The notes below the pieces were generated by a model. That model saw nothing but the letters and a program-made list of their open reading frames with translations, was not told the DNA's origin and searched no databases. The position numbers were made by a program, and so were the translations under genes. Of a DNA stretch of 26,954 nucleotides, positions 1 to 8,762 are shown in pieces. This DNA is from a virus, in the IMG/VR virus record IMGVR_UViG_3300044971_003581, positions 1 to 26,954 of that record, one strand, 5' to 3'. Every line of letters begins with the position of its first letter. Within the stretch, counting starts at the first letter, position 1.

Positions 1-390
1 ATTCATAATATAGGTCTCAGAACCTTGCACGTCCATATGTAATATATTAACTTTTTTACCACCTATCAATTCCTCCAAATATATTCTTTTTGCACCAAAA
101 TTATCTTCTTTAACCTCTTGTATATGAACAGGTTCTCCAACATATCCGTGTATAAAAGTTGCAGATGGAAGATTATTTTTTGCAACTTCTATTTGTCTGG
201 GTAAAATATCAAGACAAATATTTTCACAGTTGTTTAGAAAATAATCATTAAAGAATTTAGAGTAATGGGCTTCAGCACAACCAAGTTCAATCATTAATGG
301 TTTACTACTTTTTATATTTTTTATTATATCCAAAAAAATATTAGACTGAATTGGTTCGTGACCAAAAATTTCATTATTGTAAATATCCAT
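1..390 (-). CDS. FkbM-like SAM methyltransferase (3' end off window)
   Basis: The ATG is at 390 and the frame stays open to the window edge, giving 130 residues with no stop. A class I SAM-binding motif (MIELGCAEAHYSK, about residues 33-45) is followed by an acidic strand (ICLDILPRQ) and, near the cut end, HMDVQGSETYIM. That last motif resembles the D-x-x-G-x-E signature of FkbM-family sugar O-methyltransferases. It is the last visible gene of the glycan operon, 17 bp after the preceding methyltransferase. The likely role is O-methylation of a sugar on a surface glycan, inferred from context; the acceptor is unknown. The C-terminus cannot be assessed. Confidence 0.7.
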   Translation of the reverse strand, partial: MDIYNNEIFGHEPIQSNIFLDIIKNIKSSKPLMIELGCAEAHYSKFFNDYFLNNCENICLDILPRQIEVAKNNLPSATFIHGYVGEPVHIQEVKEDNFGAKRIYLEELIGGKKVNILHMDVQGSETYIMN

Positions 391-407
391 TTATTAAAAT
401 CCTTTTT

Positions 408-1034
408 TTATTTTTGATTTGCTTTTTTGATTTTTTCTATAATTTCAGTTTCATTAACAATTTTTCCAAAAATATACTTATCAATATTTTCAGAAAAATA
501 TTCATATGAATGATTGATTTCAAGGATTAGATCTTTATTAAAATTTTTATGAGGATTTACATAAATCCCAACTGTTCCTTCATGATGACCGGGTTCCCCT
601 TCTATAACATAAGTATGATCGTTATAATCATTAACTAACTCTATCCAAAATTCATAAACATTCCCATTAGCGGTATGAATATTTGTGTCTTCCTTTTTCA
701 ATGGATAAATGTCATGAAATACTACGATTCCACCATCATTCAGATGATTTAGAGAATTACAAAAATCCCTGTAAACTTGATACTTTTCGTGATATGCATC
801 AATGTAAACCAAATCAAACTTTGACGAAGATTTTTTAATTGATTCAAAATATTCATCTGTAGTTTTAGATATCACATTTTGAAGATGCCACATAGTATCA
901 TTAGTACTATCTACACCTGTTTTAAATTCACATAAAACATTATCCCAACAGTTTCCTGCAGCAACTCCTAATTCTAGATATGAAGAATATCCAAGTTCAG
1001 ATATAATTTTATTAAATAATGAAGATGTCCACAT
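408..1034 (-). CDS. class I SAM-dependent methyltransferase (Methyltransf_24 type)
   Basis: This 208-residue protein has SAM motif I as YLELGVAAGNCWDNV (about residues 19-33). An acidic motif FDLVYIDAYHEKYQVY is followed by GGIVVFHDIYP, the D-x-H and F-H-D pattern of metal-dependent small O-methyltransferases (CmcI and rhamnosyl O-methyltransferase relatives, Methyltransf_24). It sits between a glycosyltransferase and another methyltransferase in the minus-strand glycan operon. The inferred role is O-methylation of a sugar. It resembles the plus-strand methyltransferase at 11459-12079 in motif layout. The ATG start is clear, and 33 bp separate it from the upstream gene. Confidence 0.72.
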   Translation of the reverse strand: MWTSSLFNKIISELGYSSYLELGVAAGNCWDNVLCEFKTGVDSTNDTMWHLQNVISKTTDEYFESIKKSSSKFDLVYIDAYHEKYQVYRDFCNSLNHLNDGGIVVFHDIYPLKKEDTNIHTANGNVYEFWIELVNDYNDHTYVIEGEPGHHEGTVGIYVNPHKNFNKDLILEINHSYEYFSENIDKYIFGKIVNETEIIEKIKKANQK

Positions 1035-1067
1035 TTTTTTGCCACTACTAATCTATATATTTGATTT

Positions 1068-1814
1068 TTATTTACCGAATCTTTCCAGAATAGTTCTATT
1101 TGCAATTATATTGGATCCAGAGTCTCCGGAACCAGGTCTATCTATTTGATTATAAAAAATGTTCAAGATAGAATTTTCCCACTTTTTCCAAGAATTTTTT
1201 ATTTCTTCTCTAGAATCTCCAATAAATAAATCCCAATGTTGATATTGTTCTTCTGGAATATTTTTCCAAATAATATCAGATGAAGACATATCATATTTTT
1301 GTGTCCAATGTGGATATGATTCTGCATCACCTATTGGACCATTTAGAGGGGATTTCCAAGTATAATCATAATTACTTTCTATACTTTCATAGAGAGCAAT
1401 ATCATTAAGTTTGAGCCTAAAAACCCAATCTCGATCTTCCCATCCACCTAGTGTAAATCTTTCGTCCCACCACCCAATGGATCTAATCAATTCTTTTGAA
1501 AACCCCATAAATCCAACAGCGTAGAGAAAAACACATCCAAATCCATTCTCTAAAAGATTGATCATTTTTTCAACTTCATCAACTGTTGGATAAGTCCTAT
1601 CATTAATCAAAATGACCCATTCTGTTGGAGAAGTTACTATTGAATGATTAATTAATTGCGAATAAGTTGGATATAATTTTGGATACCTATCAATCCTATT
1701 ATTCCAATGTACTTTATATTTTTTCTCTAAAGGTTTCAATGCAGAAATTTGAGCATCTACCACATCTCTATTGCAACCACAATGAAGACAAATTGTAAAT
1801 TCTTTTATTTTCAT
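1068..1814 (-). CDS. putative GT-A fold glycosyltransferase
   Basis: This protein has 248 residues. EWVILINDRTYPTVDEVEKM (about 66-85) resembles the nucleotide-sugar strand and acidic metal site of GT2-like enzymes. FTLGGWEDRDWVFRLK (about 120-135) matches the GGWEDxDxxxR acceptor and catalytic loop of galactosyltransferase-type GT-A enzymes (Glyco_transf_7C-like). It therefore probably transfers a sugar onto a growing glycan in the cytoplasm. It lies 11 bp downstream of a GT11-like gene in the same operon. Donor and acceptor cannot be read from the sequence. Confidence 0.6.
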   Translation of the reverse strand: MKIKEFTICLHCGCNRDVVDAQISALKPLEKKYKVHWNNRIDRYPKLYPTYSQLINHSIVTSPTEWVILINDRTYPTVDEVEKMINLLENGFGCVFLYAVGFMGFSKELIRSIGWWDERFTLGGWEDRDWVFRLKLNDIALYESIESNYDYTWKSPLNGPIGDAESYPHWTQKYDMSSSDIIWKNIPEEQYQHWDLFIGDSREEIKNSWKKWENSILNIFYNQIDRPGSGDSGSNIIANRTILERFGK

Positions 1815-1825
1815 TTTTTTAATTT

Positions 1826-2566
1826 TTAAACTAAAATAAAACGGTTTTCATCAGTAACAACAAGGTTAATATCATCCCCATCATTTCTATGTTGCCAATA
1901 GTTTTTAGGTGTGTATGGATAATATATGGTTTTAGCGTCGGATAACCAAGAAGCCCACCAAGAATATGAAGATTGAGAAATTGCTATTGTTTTATAAGAT
2001 GCAATTTCAACAAAGTCTTGCCACTCAGAATTAGATCTCACTTGACAATTAAAGTGCCCCTGAATCTCCTTTATATATTCAGTATTTGGACCATCAGTGT
2101 ATATAACTGGAACTTTTTTAGAATCTTCAATAACATTAATATAATATTCAATTGGCAAATTATTATTATCCCTCAAATATTCACCCAATCTTATATGAAC
2201 AGCTATAAAATCATCATTATATAGTTCCATATTCTTTTCAAAAGAATATATCTTTTTAATCAAATCTTTATATGGCCTAAAATTTTCATAATTTTGAAAA
2301 AATCCATTAAGGCATATACGACCATTGTGCTTTGAAATTTCTTCATAATCAATTAAAATTCCAGGTTCTCCACTAATAGTCAAATCATTATCTGTAACTA
2401 TCAATGAATTATTTTGATCATATGTATTATCAAAATTTCCGGGTTTAGATGCCCACAAAAAATAATTAGTTTTTTCAGAAATAATTTTACCTACAGCATA
2501 TTGCCCTAAACGATTTGCAAATCCAGAACATATATCGGATTGACCCCTATATTCTATACTAATCAT
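1826..2566 (-). CDS. GT11-like fucosyltransferase (divergent)
   Basis: The 246-residue protein has FIAVHIRLGEYL, a variant of the H-x-R-R-G-D-Y GDP-fucose site of alpha-1,2-fucosyltransferases. It also has the C-terminal SQSSYSWWASWLSDAKTIYY, the S-S-x-S-W-W-x-x-W-L motif of GT11. The N-terminal GFANRLGQYA resembles the family's G-x-G-N-Q-M-F-Q-Y. The second Arg and the Asp of RRGD are replaced (RLGE), so donor use could differ from the better-conserved paralogue at 3943-4752. It overlaps the upstream gene by 4 bp (ATGA), indicating translational coupling. Confidence 0.62.
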   Translation of the reverse strand: MISIEYRGQSDICSGFANRLGQYAVGKIISEKTNYFLWASKPGNFDNTYDQNNSLIVTDNDLTISGEPGILIDYEEISKHNGRICLNGFFQNYENFRPYKDLIKKIYSFEKNMELYNDDFIAVHIRLGEYLRDNNNLPIEYYINVIEDSKKVPVIYTDGPNTEYIKEIQGHFNCQVRSNSEWQDFVEIASYKTIAISQSSYSWWASWLSDAKTIYYPYTPKNYWQHRNDGDDINLVVTDENRFILV

Positions 2567-3318
2567 TTATCAAACCACTCCTTTCTCCAAGATTGCCCTC
2601 CAGCAAAATGCCTCACAATTACATCTTTCCTCTCAACACTATTAATGTTAAATTGACATCCAGATTCTCCAGGCATTTCGGTTACATTCCAACAAGTTGG
2701 TAAAATTTCAACATGTTGATACAATTCATCCAGAGAATAAACGGTCCACTCATCTTTAAAAGAATGCCAACCATAATGGGCGAGATTATAAAATGGAATA
2801 TTTGAATGACGTTTAATCCCAGCTAAAGAGTACCAAGAAGCTTGTTCTCTAAAAATGTTCCAAAAACTATCATAATGTCCAAAATATTCATGAAGTGTAA
2901 TTTTATCCTTTAGATTTTCATACCTATTATCATCTAATAAAAGATTAATCATATTTCTAGACCAATCATTTACACGAATAGAATATGATCCCATACAATG
3001 TGTATTACCAGAGTCAATACAATAAGTAAATGATTTATTGCAAGGATATTCAACATCAAGTTTATGAATACACATATCAGCATCAATATGTGTAAGAATA
3101 TCACCTTCCTTTAAAGTACCATTATCAATAAGATCTCGAACAATAGTAAACTTCCACCAAGTTGGATGACCTCTAAAATCTTTTTGTGGCCCAATATATT
3201 CTAGATATTCATATCCGTGAATATTACAATACTCTTTATTTCTAGGAGACATATAAGTCTCAAAAAAGTTTTGCCTATAGTCTGGATAATTGGCAATAAC
3301 CATTAAATATTTTTTCAT
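2563..3318 (-). CDS. putative glycosyltransferase with DxD motif (GT34/GMA12-like)
   Basis: This 251-residue protein begins MKKYLMVIANYPDY. THIDADMC (DAD at residues 79-81) fits the metal and nucleotide-sugar binding D-x-D of GT-A glycosyltransferases. It follows HPTWWKFTIVRDL, which resembles the region before the D-x-D in galactosyltransferase GMA12/MNN10-type enzymes. Several Trp and His residues in the C-terminal half (CWNVTEMPGESGCQ, VRHFAGGQSWR) fit an acceptor site. The gene is coupled to its downstream neighbour by a 4-bp overlap. Family assignment is tentative, but a glycosyltransferase is well supported by context. Confidence 0.55.
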   Translation of the reverse strand: MKKYLMVIANYPDYRQNFFETYMSPRNKEYCNIHGYEYLEYIGPQKDFRGHPTWWKFTIVRDLIDNGTLKEGDILTHIDADMCIHKLDVEYPCNKSFTYCIDSGNTHCMGSYSIRVNDWSRNMINLLLDDNRYENLKDKITLHEYFGHYDSFWNIFREQASWYSLAGIKRHSNIPFYNLAHYGWHSFKDEWTVYSLDELYQHVEILPTCWNVTEMPGESGCQFNINSVERKDVIVRHFAGGQSWRKEWFDK

Positions 3319-3320
3319 TA

Positions 3321-3938
3321 TCAGTCCTCTTTCACAAAGAATAATCCTCTATTATAAAAATGATTATCCATATAAGTTGAATTATATTGGACCGCATCCT
3401 TATAAGTAACTTCTTTGAGTTTTTCGGTCATTGCATCATTAAATACAAATCCATATCTACCCAAATGCTCAATCCAATAATTTTTTGGTTGACAATTAAC
3501 GTGGTGATGACCATCTTGTCCGGGTTCAGCATAAGTAATGGCAAGATATTTACATTTAGAAAATGCATCTAAAAAATTATCTCTATATTGCTCCTCAACG
3601 TGCTCAACAAATTCACAAGACCAACACAGATCAAATGTTTTATCTAAACTAACGGGACCTTTAGTAAAATCATGAAATTTTATATTATTTTTAAACGGAC
3701 TATTATGATAAACAAAACTAGATCCTTCAATACCCATAACATCATTACAATGCTGTAAAAATTCTTCTACGGCATATCCCATCCCACATCCTACATCTAA
3801 AACAGATTTAACTTTAAATTCATCACACATATATTTCCAGAGATTAGGCATATATGTAGCTGGATCCCTTTCTACTAAGAAACCCCCAAGATGTCCCTCA
3901 TCAATCATTCCCATATTTTGCAAATGCATCGTATCCAT
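3321..3938 (-). CDS. class I SAM-dependent methyltransferase
   Basis: SAM motif I reads SVLDVGCGMGYAVEEFL. Motif II/III follows as VMGIEGSSF, and FDLCWSCEFVEHVEEQYRDN is the post-motif acidic block common in Methyltransf_11/23 proteins. The frame opens at a TTG at 3956, but the ATG at 3938 is the better start. It lies just after the stop of the upstream fucosyltransferase (3943) with GAGGAA upstream, giving 205 residues. The histidine-rich GQDGHHHVN may contribute to the active site. The likely role is methylation of a sugar or nucleotide-sugar in the glycan operon. The acceptor atom is unknown. Confidence 0.65.
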   Translation of the reverse strand: MDTMHLQNMGMIDEGHLGGFLVERDPATYMPNLWKYMCDEFKVKSVLDVGCGMGYAVEEFLQHCNDVMGIEGSSFVYHNSPFKNNIKFHDFTKGPVSLDKTFDLCWSCEFVEHVEEQYRDNFLDAFSKCKYLAITYAEPGQDGHHHVNCQPKNYWIEHLGRYGFVFNDAMTEKLKEVTYKDAVQYNSTYMDNHFYNRGLFFVKED

Positions 3939-3942
3939 AGTC

Positions 3943-4752
3943 TTAAATTTCCTCAATAAAATAAAAGTTTTTAAATTTCATATCTTCTATACATTTATCT
4001 ATACACTCACCACCAAACCAGTTATTTGGGGCAATAACCATTTTACTCTTCGCTAACCATGCTCCCCACCAAGAGAAAGATGAATTAGCGATTATATGAT
4101 AATTACACATAGACATCAAACATAGATCAAAATCTGTCGAATTATTTTCTGAGATAATGAATCTATCAGATGAAAATAAATCAGAATTTTTACACCACTC
4201 ATAATCATCAGAAAAAACCAAAATAGGTAAATCTTTCGGAAGATTTTCTATAGATTTTTTATAAAAATTATTATTTTGAAGAGGATGATTTGGATTAATT
4301 GTATAGTCACCTCTACGAACGTGTAGAGAAATAATTTCACTATCAAAATTATCTTGAATAAAATTTTGACACATTTCAACCAATTCTAAATTAAAAGAAA
4401 AATCTTCCCTTATTTCATCTTCTATGTGAGAAAAATATTTCTCAGTCTGATAATACCCAAATAAATCAATTTGATCTGGACAATTTAAATATAATTCTTC
4501 ATCAAATTCATGTCCCCTTTCTGGAAGAACGGGGTTTCTTGTTAATGAAATATTATTTTTAGATTTTATATCAAAAATATTATAAATGCTAATATCGGAT
4601 TTTCTGACATTTGTATCAATATTTCCAAATACTTCTTCGGGTGGAATGCAATATTCATATCCACGATGTTTTGCTATTCCCTTTAGAGAAGCATATTGGA
4701 ACATTTGATTTCCAAGTCTTCCCATATTTCCAAGATGATTAAATGATAACAT
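3943..4752 (-). CDS. GT11 alpha-1,2-fucosyltransferase
   Basis: This 269-residue protein carries the GT11 signatures in order. GRLGNQMFQYASLKG lies at the N-terminus. The GDP-fucose site SLHVRRGDY (H-x-R-R-G-D-Y) is followed by NNNFYKKSIENLP. LPILVFSDDYEWCK comes next, then HIIANSSFSWWGAWL near the C-terminus. These match family GT11, which transfers L-fucose from GDP-fucose to galactose in O-antigens and glycans. Length is close to the family norm of 270-300. It overlaps the end of fcl by 14 bp, so donor synthesis and donor use are adjacent. A cytoplasmic enzyme is expected. Confidence 0.82.
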   Translation of the reverse strand: MLSFNHLGNMGRLGNQMFQYASLKGIAKHRGYEYCIPPEEVFGNIDTNVRKSDISIYNIFDIKSKNNISLTRNPVLPERGHEFDEELYLNCPDQIDLFGYYQTEKYFSHIEDEIREDFSFNLELVEMCQNFIQDNFDSEIISLHVRRGDYTINPNHPLQNNNFYKKSIENLPKDLPILVFSDDYEWCKNSDLFSSDRFIISENNSTDFDLCLMSMCNYHIIANSSFSWWGAWLAKSKMVIAPNNWFGGECIDKCIEDMKFKNFYFIEEI

Positions 4753-5698
4753 TTTCTTTGTACCAATTATAAGTTAATTCTATACCATCACGAAGACTAA
4801 TCTTAGGTTCCCATCCAAGCGATTTGATCTTATCTACGTTCAAAACTTTACGGGGAGTTCCATTTGGTTTTGTAGTATCCCACTCAATATCACCCACAAA
4901 ACGAACAACATCAGAAATTGTGTGTGCAAGTTCTTTAATTGTTACGTCCTCACCAGTTCCAACATTAATGTGTTCCGCTTCATTATAGTTTTGCATAGAA
5001 ACATAACACGCCTCTGCAAGATCATCAACGTGCAGAAACTCTCTCATAGCAGAACCATCACCCCAGAGTTTCACGGAACCATAATAAGGTCCACCCATAT
5101 CAATTGTATATCCGTGCTCTTTCATATAATGGAACTTGGCAATCATCGCAGGGAGAACGTGTGATGTCTCCAGATCAAAGTTATCATTAGGACCATAAAG
5201 GTTCGTAGGCATCAGGGAGATGGCATTAAACCCGTGCTGCTGGCGATATGCTTGACACATCATAATACCAGCAATCTTTGCAATCGCATAGGCATCATTA
5301 GTTGGTTCCAGAAGACCAGTCATTAACTGATCTTCAGTAATAGGTTGAGTTGCAAACTTAGGATAGATACAAGATGATCCAAGAAATAAAAGTTTCTTCA
5401 CACCCCAACGGTGAGAAGACTGAATAATATTAGTTTGAATACGAAGATTTTGAGTCAAGAAATCTGCCTTATAATTATTGTTCGCCATAATACCGCCAAC
5501 TTTGGCAGCAGCAACAAAAACATAATCAGGTTCTACAGATTGAATATACTCATCAGTTATTAGTTCATCTGCAAAATCTACAGATTTGCGAGTCCCTTTG
5601 ATGATGTTGGTATAACCTTTACCTTCAAGATTTCTCACGATTGCAGAACCAACCATTCCGTTGGCACCAGCAACTAATACTCTAGAATCACTGTCCAT
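4739..5698 (-). CDS. fcl: GDP-L-fucose synthase
   Basis: This is an NADPH-dependent epimerase/reductase that makes GDP-L-fucose from GDP-4-keto-6-deoxymannose. [19 protein letters not shown] is the Rossmann G-x-x-G-x-x-G. [11 protein letters not shown] carries the catalytic Ser, and [10 protein letters not shown] is the Y-x-x-x-K of extended SDR enzymes. [18 protein letters not shown] and [16 protein letters not shown] are typical of Fcl/WcaG. An upstream in-frame TTG exists at 5716. I chose the ATG at 5698 because the Rossmann fold begins directly after it and GAGG precedes it. It gives 319 residues and an 11-bp overlap with gmd. Base composition looks less AT-rich than the flanking glycosyltransferases, suggesting different ancestry. 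Confidence 0.92.
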   Translation of the reverse strand: MDSDSRVLVAGANGMVGSAIVRNLEGKGYTNIIKGTRKSVDFADELITDEYIQSVEPDYVFVAAAKVGGIMANNNYKADFLTQNLRIQTNIIQSSHRWGVKKLLFLGSSCIYPKFATQPITEDQLMTGLLEPTNDAYAIAKIAGIMMCQAYRQQHGFNAISLMPTNLYGPNDNFDLETSHVLPAMIAKFHYMKEHGYTIDMGGPYYGSVKLWGDGSAMREFLHVDDLAEACYVSMQNYNEAEHINVGTGEDVTIKELAHTISDVVRFVGDIEWDTTKPNGTPRKVLNVDKIKSLGWEPKISLRDGIELTYNWYKENVII

Positions 5699-6689
5699 AA
5701 ATGCACATATCCTCAACTAATTGTTTGAAAGAAATCTTAGGTTCCCAACCCAATTTTTCCTTTGCCTTAGTGGCATCACCTAATAAGGTCTCTACTTCAG
5801 CAGGTCTAAAATATTTAGGACTCACTCTTACAACCTCCCTTTTAGTATTCTTATCAATACCAACTTCATTAAGTCCTTCACCTTCCCATACAATATTCAT
5901 ACCAAAGTATGGTGCTGCTTCCTCAACAAACTCACGCACCGAATACTGCTCTCCTGTGGCGATCACGTAGTCATCAGGTTCATCCTGTTGAAGCATCAAC
6001 CACATCGCCTCTACGAAGTCCTTAGCGTGCCCCCAGTCGCGCTTTGCGTTTAGGTTGCCGAGATATAGTATATCTTGCTGCCCAGTTGAAATGGATGATA
6101 GTCCGCGAGTGATTTTTCTTGTGACAAAAGTTTCTCCTCTTCTAGAGGATTCGTGATTGAAAAGAATTCCAGAATTTGCGTGTAATCCATAAGACTCTCT
6201 GTAGTTTTTAACAATCCAGTATCCATAAACTTTTGCAACTCCATAAGGTGAACGAGGATAAAAAGGTGTAGTTTCAGATTGTGGAATTTCTTGAACCTTA
6301 CCATACATCTCCGATGTAGATGCCTGATAGATTCGAGTTTTGTTTTCCATTCCAAGAAGACGAACTGCTTCAAGAATACGAAGAGTTCCAAGTCCATCAA
6401 CCATACCAGTATATTCTGGCATCTCAAAAGAAACCTTAACGTGACTTTGAGCACCAAGATTATAAATCTCATCAGGTTGAACTTGTTGAATGACTCTTAC
6501 AAGATTTGTAGAATCAGTCAGATCCCCATAATGTAGTTTAATCTGATTGTAAATGTGGTCAATACGGTCAGTATTAATCAAAGATGATCTACGAACAATA
6601 CCATGAACTTCATATCCTTTCTCTAAAAGAAGTTCTGCAAGATAAGATCCATCTTGACCTGTGATTCCAGTAATTAATGCTATTTTCAT
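5688..6689 (-). CDS. gmd: GDP-mannose 4,6-dehydratase
   Basis: This enzyme converts GDP-D-mannose to GDP-4-keto-6-deoxy-D-mannose, the first step to GDP-fucose. [20 protein letters not shown] is the Gmd-specific NAD(P) site. [19 protein letters not shown] holds the catalytic Thr and Glu, [10 protein letters not shown] the Y-x-x-x-K, and [18 protein letters not shown] is a hallmark of Gmd. At 333 residues it is near the lower end of the family. It overlaps the carbamoyltransferase stop by 4 bp (ATGA) and fcl by 11 bp, forming one translationally coupled unit. All catalytic residues appear intact. Confidence 0.95.
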   Translation of the reverse strand: MKIALITGITGQDGSYLAELLLEKGYEVHGIVRRSSLINTDRIDHIYNQIKLHYGDLTDSTNLVRVIQQVQPDEIYNLGAQSHVKVSFEMPEYTGMVDGLGTLRILEAVRLLGMENKTRIYQASTSEMYGKVQEIPQSETTPFYPRSPYGVAKVYGYWIVKNYRESYGLHANSGILFNHESSRRGETFVTRKITRGLSSISTGQQDILYLGNLNAKRDWGHAKDFVEAMWLMLQQDEPDDYVIATGEQYSVREFVEEAAPYFGMNIVWEGEGLNEVGIDKNTKREVVRVSPKYFRPAEVETLLGDATKAKEKLGWEPKISFKQLVEDMCIYGQ

Positions 6690-8332
6690 TTTGTAAATAA
6701 AAGGTTTTCAACAACAATAAAATCCATTTCTGTATTTTCTAAGACATCAAAAGCATCTTCAACTGTAGTCAAAATTGGTTTACCTTTTATGTTAAAGGAA
6801 GTGTTCATAATGACCGCAATTAAATTTCTCTGCTTCAATACAGTAAGTATATCATAAAATAGTGGATGTTGGTTTTGATTGACAGTTTGAAGTCTTGCTG
6901 TCCCATCTTCATGAGTAATAGCAGGCAAAAGACTTCTATATTCTTCACGGACAATGGGAGCAAAACTCATATATTCCGAAGGAAACGCATTCTCAAAATA
7001 TAAATTTTTATCCTCTTCTCTACAAACAGGAGCAAAAGGTCTAAACCATTCCCTAAATTTAACTTTAGAATTTAATACATCTTTCATATCAAGAATTGAT
7101 GGATCGCAAATAATACTCCTATTCCCAAGTGCTCTAGGTCCAACCTCAGAATAACCCCTAATAATTCCACCTATTTTACCTTCTTTTATCAAATCAACAA
7201 TTAAATCCGAAGTTGCATATTTAACTTTACCGTTAGATTCATATTTCTCATAATACTGAATGATTTTTTCCCTATCCATAATATCGATACCGCAATATGG
7301 AGAAGGATTGCAAGAAATTTGCTGAAATCCAACAAAATGTCCAAAAGATAATCCACAATCACCAGGATAAGGAGGAATATAAAGTTTCAAGGATTTTTGA
7401 CTTAAATATTCTGCCAATTTTTGATTAAACAAAACATTTAATGCGCATCCACCAGAGAAAACAACATCTAAATTATACTTTTCAATATAAGGTTTAATAA
7501 AAGAAAAACAAAGTTCTTCAAATACATATTGATTTGTTGCAGCCAAATCATAAGAATCTTTACCAGAAAAACAATTTTCAGTTAGATCAATTCCAATTTC
7601 TTCACAAAGAGATTTTTCTATTTGTTCATATCTTGTCCAATGATCAACTGGATGATGTTTATAAAAATTTGTTATAGGATCAATCCATTCATTCCTAACT
7701 TCACCATAAGCAACCAATCCCATTATTTTACCAGCGTATGATAATGCATTTTTATTTGCTTTACCATCGTCACAATATTCCTTTTTAATTTCACTCACAT
7801 AATATCCCAAAGCACCGTAAATTCCAGGATTAAATACAAAATCTTCAGATTTATAATTTGTATGAACTATAGTATCATTCTCACCTTCAATAAATTTGTA
7901 AATACTATAACTTCTAAGTGCCAACTGATTTTCATATTGGTAGTCCAATCCACCACCATCTAGAGAAATTGCAAGAGCATTAGTAAATCCACTTTGAAAA
8001 TATGCACCTGCACAATGGGACATATGGTGCCCCATACAAAATACTTTTGAGTTTGGAAAATTACTTCTCAAATATTCCAAATCTTCATGGTCTAACTCAC
8101 TGTATAATATAATCTCAGGTTGTTCTTTTAATTGTGTTTTAATATATCTCAAAAAATTATTTCTAATATCTACATTCGTACCTATAGAACTATTATCATC
8201 CCTTTGCCTAAAAACTCCAAACCTTTTTTTACAAAATCTTTCATACTCAAAAATTCTTACCTGATCATTCTTATCAACAAACGTAACGGAAGCATCATGA
8301 TATCCATTTATTGCTAATATTTTAGAATTCAT
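6686..8332 (-). CDS. NodU/CmcH-family O-carbamoyltransferase
   Basis: This 548-residue protein resembles NodU, CmcH and TobZ, which transfer carbamoyl from carbamoyl phosphate through carbamoyl-AMP to a hydroxyl on a sugar or antibiotic. [15 protein letters not shown] is the N-terminal Kae1-like start. [17 protein letters not shown] gives the metal-binding His pattern and ALSLDGGG-like residues follow ([11 protein letters not shown]). [17 protein letters not shown] and [20 protein letters not shown] belong to the Kae1-like domain. The C-terminal YrdC-like part contains [15 protein letters not shown] and [12 protein letters not shown]. It heads the gmd-fcl operon, so the probable acceptor is a sugar, perhaps fucose (inference). 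Confidence 0.9.
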   Translation of the reverse strand: MNSKILAINGYHDASVTFVDKNDQVRIFEYERFCKKRFGVFRQRDDNSSIGTNVDIRNNFLRYIKTQLKEQPEIILYSELDHEDLEYLRSNFPNSKVFCMGHHMSHCAGAYFQSGFTNALAISLDGGGLDYQYENQLALRSYSIYKFIEGENDTIVHTNYKSEDFVFNPGIYGALGYYVSEIKKEYCDDGKANKNALSYAGKIMGLVAYGEVRNEWIDPITNFYKHHPVDHWTRYEQIEKSLCEEIGIDLTENCFSGKDSYDLAATNQYVFEELCFSFIKPYIEKYNLDVVFSGGCALNVLFNQKLAEYLSQKSLKLYIPPYPGDCGLSFGHFVGFQQISCNPSPYCGIDIMDREKIIQYYEKYESNGKVKYATSDLIVDLIKEGKIGGIIRGYSEVGPRALGNRSIICDPSILDMKDVLNSKVKFREWFRPFAPVCREEDKNLYFENAFPSEYMSFAPIVREEYRSLLPAITHEDGTARLQTVNQNQHPLFYDILTVLKQRNLIAVIMNTSFNIKGKPILTTVEDAFDVLENTEMDFIVVENLLFTK

Positions 8333-8342
8333 AAAAATAATA

Positions 8343-8366
8343 CACTTAACATTTATTATATATTAC
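8343..8366 (-). promoter_or_regulatory. AT-rich -10-like stretch before the carbamoyltransferase
   Basis: On the minus strand a TATAAT-like hexamer, overlapping ATAATAAATG, lies between the terminator and the ATG at 8332. No good -35 sits at the right distance. It may be a weak promoter or a diverged late promoter, or only AT-rich sequence. Confidence 0.25.
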
Positions 8367-8393
8367 AAAAAAAGAGGAGGTTACCCTCCTCTT
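8367..8393 (-). terminator. intrinsic terminator upstream of the glycan operon
   Basis: On the minus strand AAGAGGAGG, a 4-nt loop and CCTCCTCTT form a perfect 9-bp stem followed by seven T. It lies directly after the structured leader element and 35 bp before the carbamoyltransferase ATG. It could end the upstream small-gene transcript, or act as the expression platform of an attenuator. Confidence 0.85.
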
Positions 8394-8400
8394 AGGTCTA

Positions 8401-8492
8401 TTTCAGGCTCGCCACCAATTCTTTTACTGGAAATTGGAAACCAGGCGGGAGAGAGTCCCATCCGCACCACTTGCCTTTTTAAGGAAAGGCAA
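8401..8492 (-). ncRNA. structured leader RNA element (candidate wcaG-type cis-regulatory RNA)
   Basis: Read on the minus strand, TTGCCTTT pairs with AAAGGCAA in an 8-bp hairpin. GCGG-AT-GGGA pairs with TCTCCCGC, leaving an AT bulge. CCAATT pairs with AATTGG, and its loop contains CCAG, which can pair with CTGG just upstream and form a pseudoknot. A terminator follows at once, then the carbamoyltransferase-gmd-fcl genes. The wcaG RNA motif is known from cyanophages upstream of exopolysaccharide genes such as GDP-fucose synthase, so this is a good candidate by position. I could not compare it with the covariance model. A shorter sequence motif is shared with the repeats at 8763-8837. Confidence 0.45.
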
Positions 8493-8497
8493 GAAAC

Positions 8498-8710
8498 CTA
8501 TTTGTTTTCAGAAACAAAGTCATTAATAACTTGCGCTTGCTGAAGAACTTCATCTAGAGTTGGATATTTTGGAATATCCATCTTGACAGTATTCATAGAA
8601 CTTTGATTCCAGTCTCTTACAAAGTCGTAATTAACACAAAAATTATCATTGAGCATACTATATGCTTGTTTGAAAATTTCAAAACGAAGTTCGTAAGGTG
8701 TTTTAGACAT
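8498..8710 (-). CDS. hypothetical protein, cyanophage-type
   Basis: This is a small acidic protein of 70 residues with no signal peptide or membrane segment. It contains one Cys and an aromatic patch (NFCVNYDFVRDWN), followed by YPTLDEVLQQAQVINDFV, which is probably helical. It lies between two structured intergenic stretches: the tandem repeats upstream and the leader-like element with terminator downstream. An ATG is preceded by ATGGAGATTA, where GGAG is a reasonable ribosome binding site. I do not recognise a function. Confidence 0.65.
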   Translation of the reverse strand: MSKTPYELRFEIFKQAYSMLNDNFCVNYDFVRDWNQSSMNTVKMDIPKYPTLDEVLQQAQVINDFVSENK

Positions 8711-8762
8711 AATTAATCTCCATATGTGTGTTTGTGTGTAGCAATAGGGTCATATTGACTCC

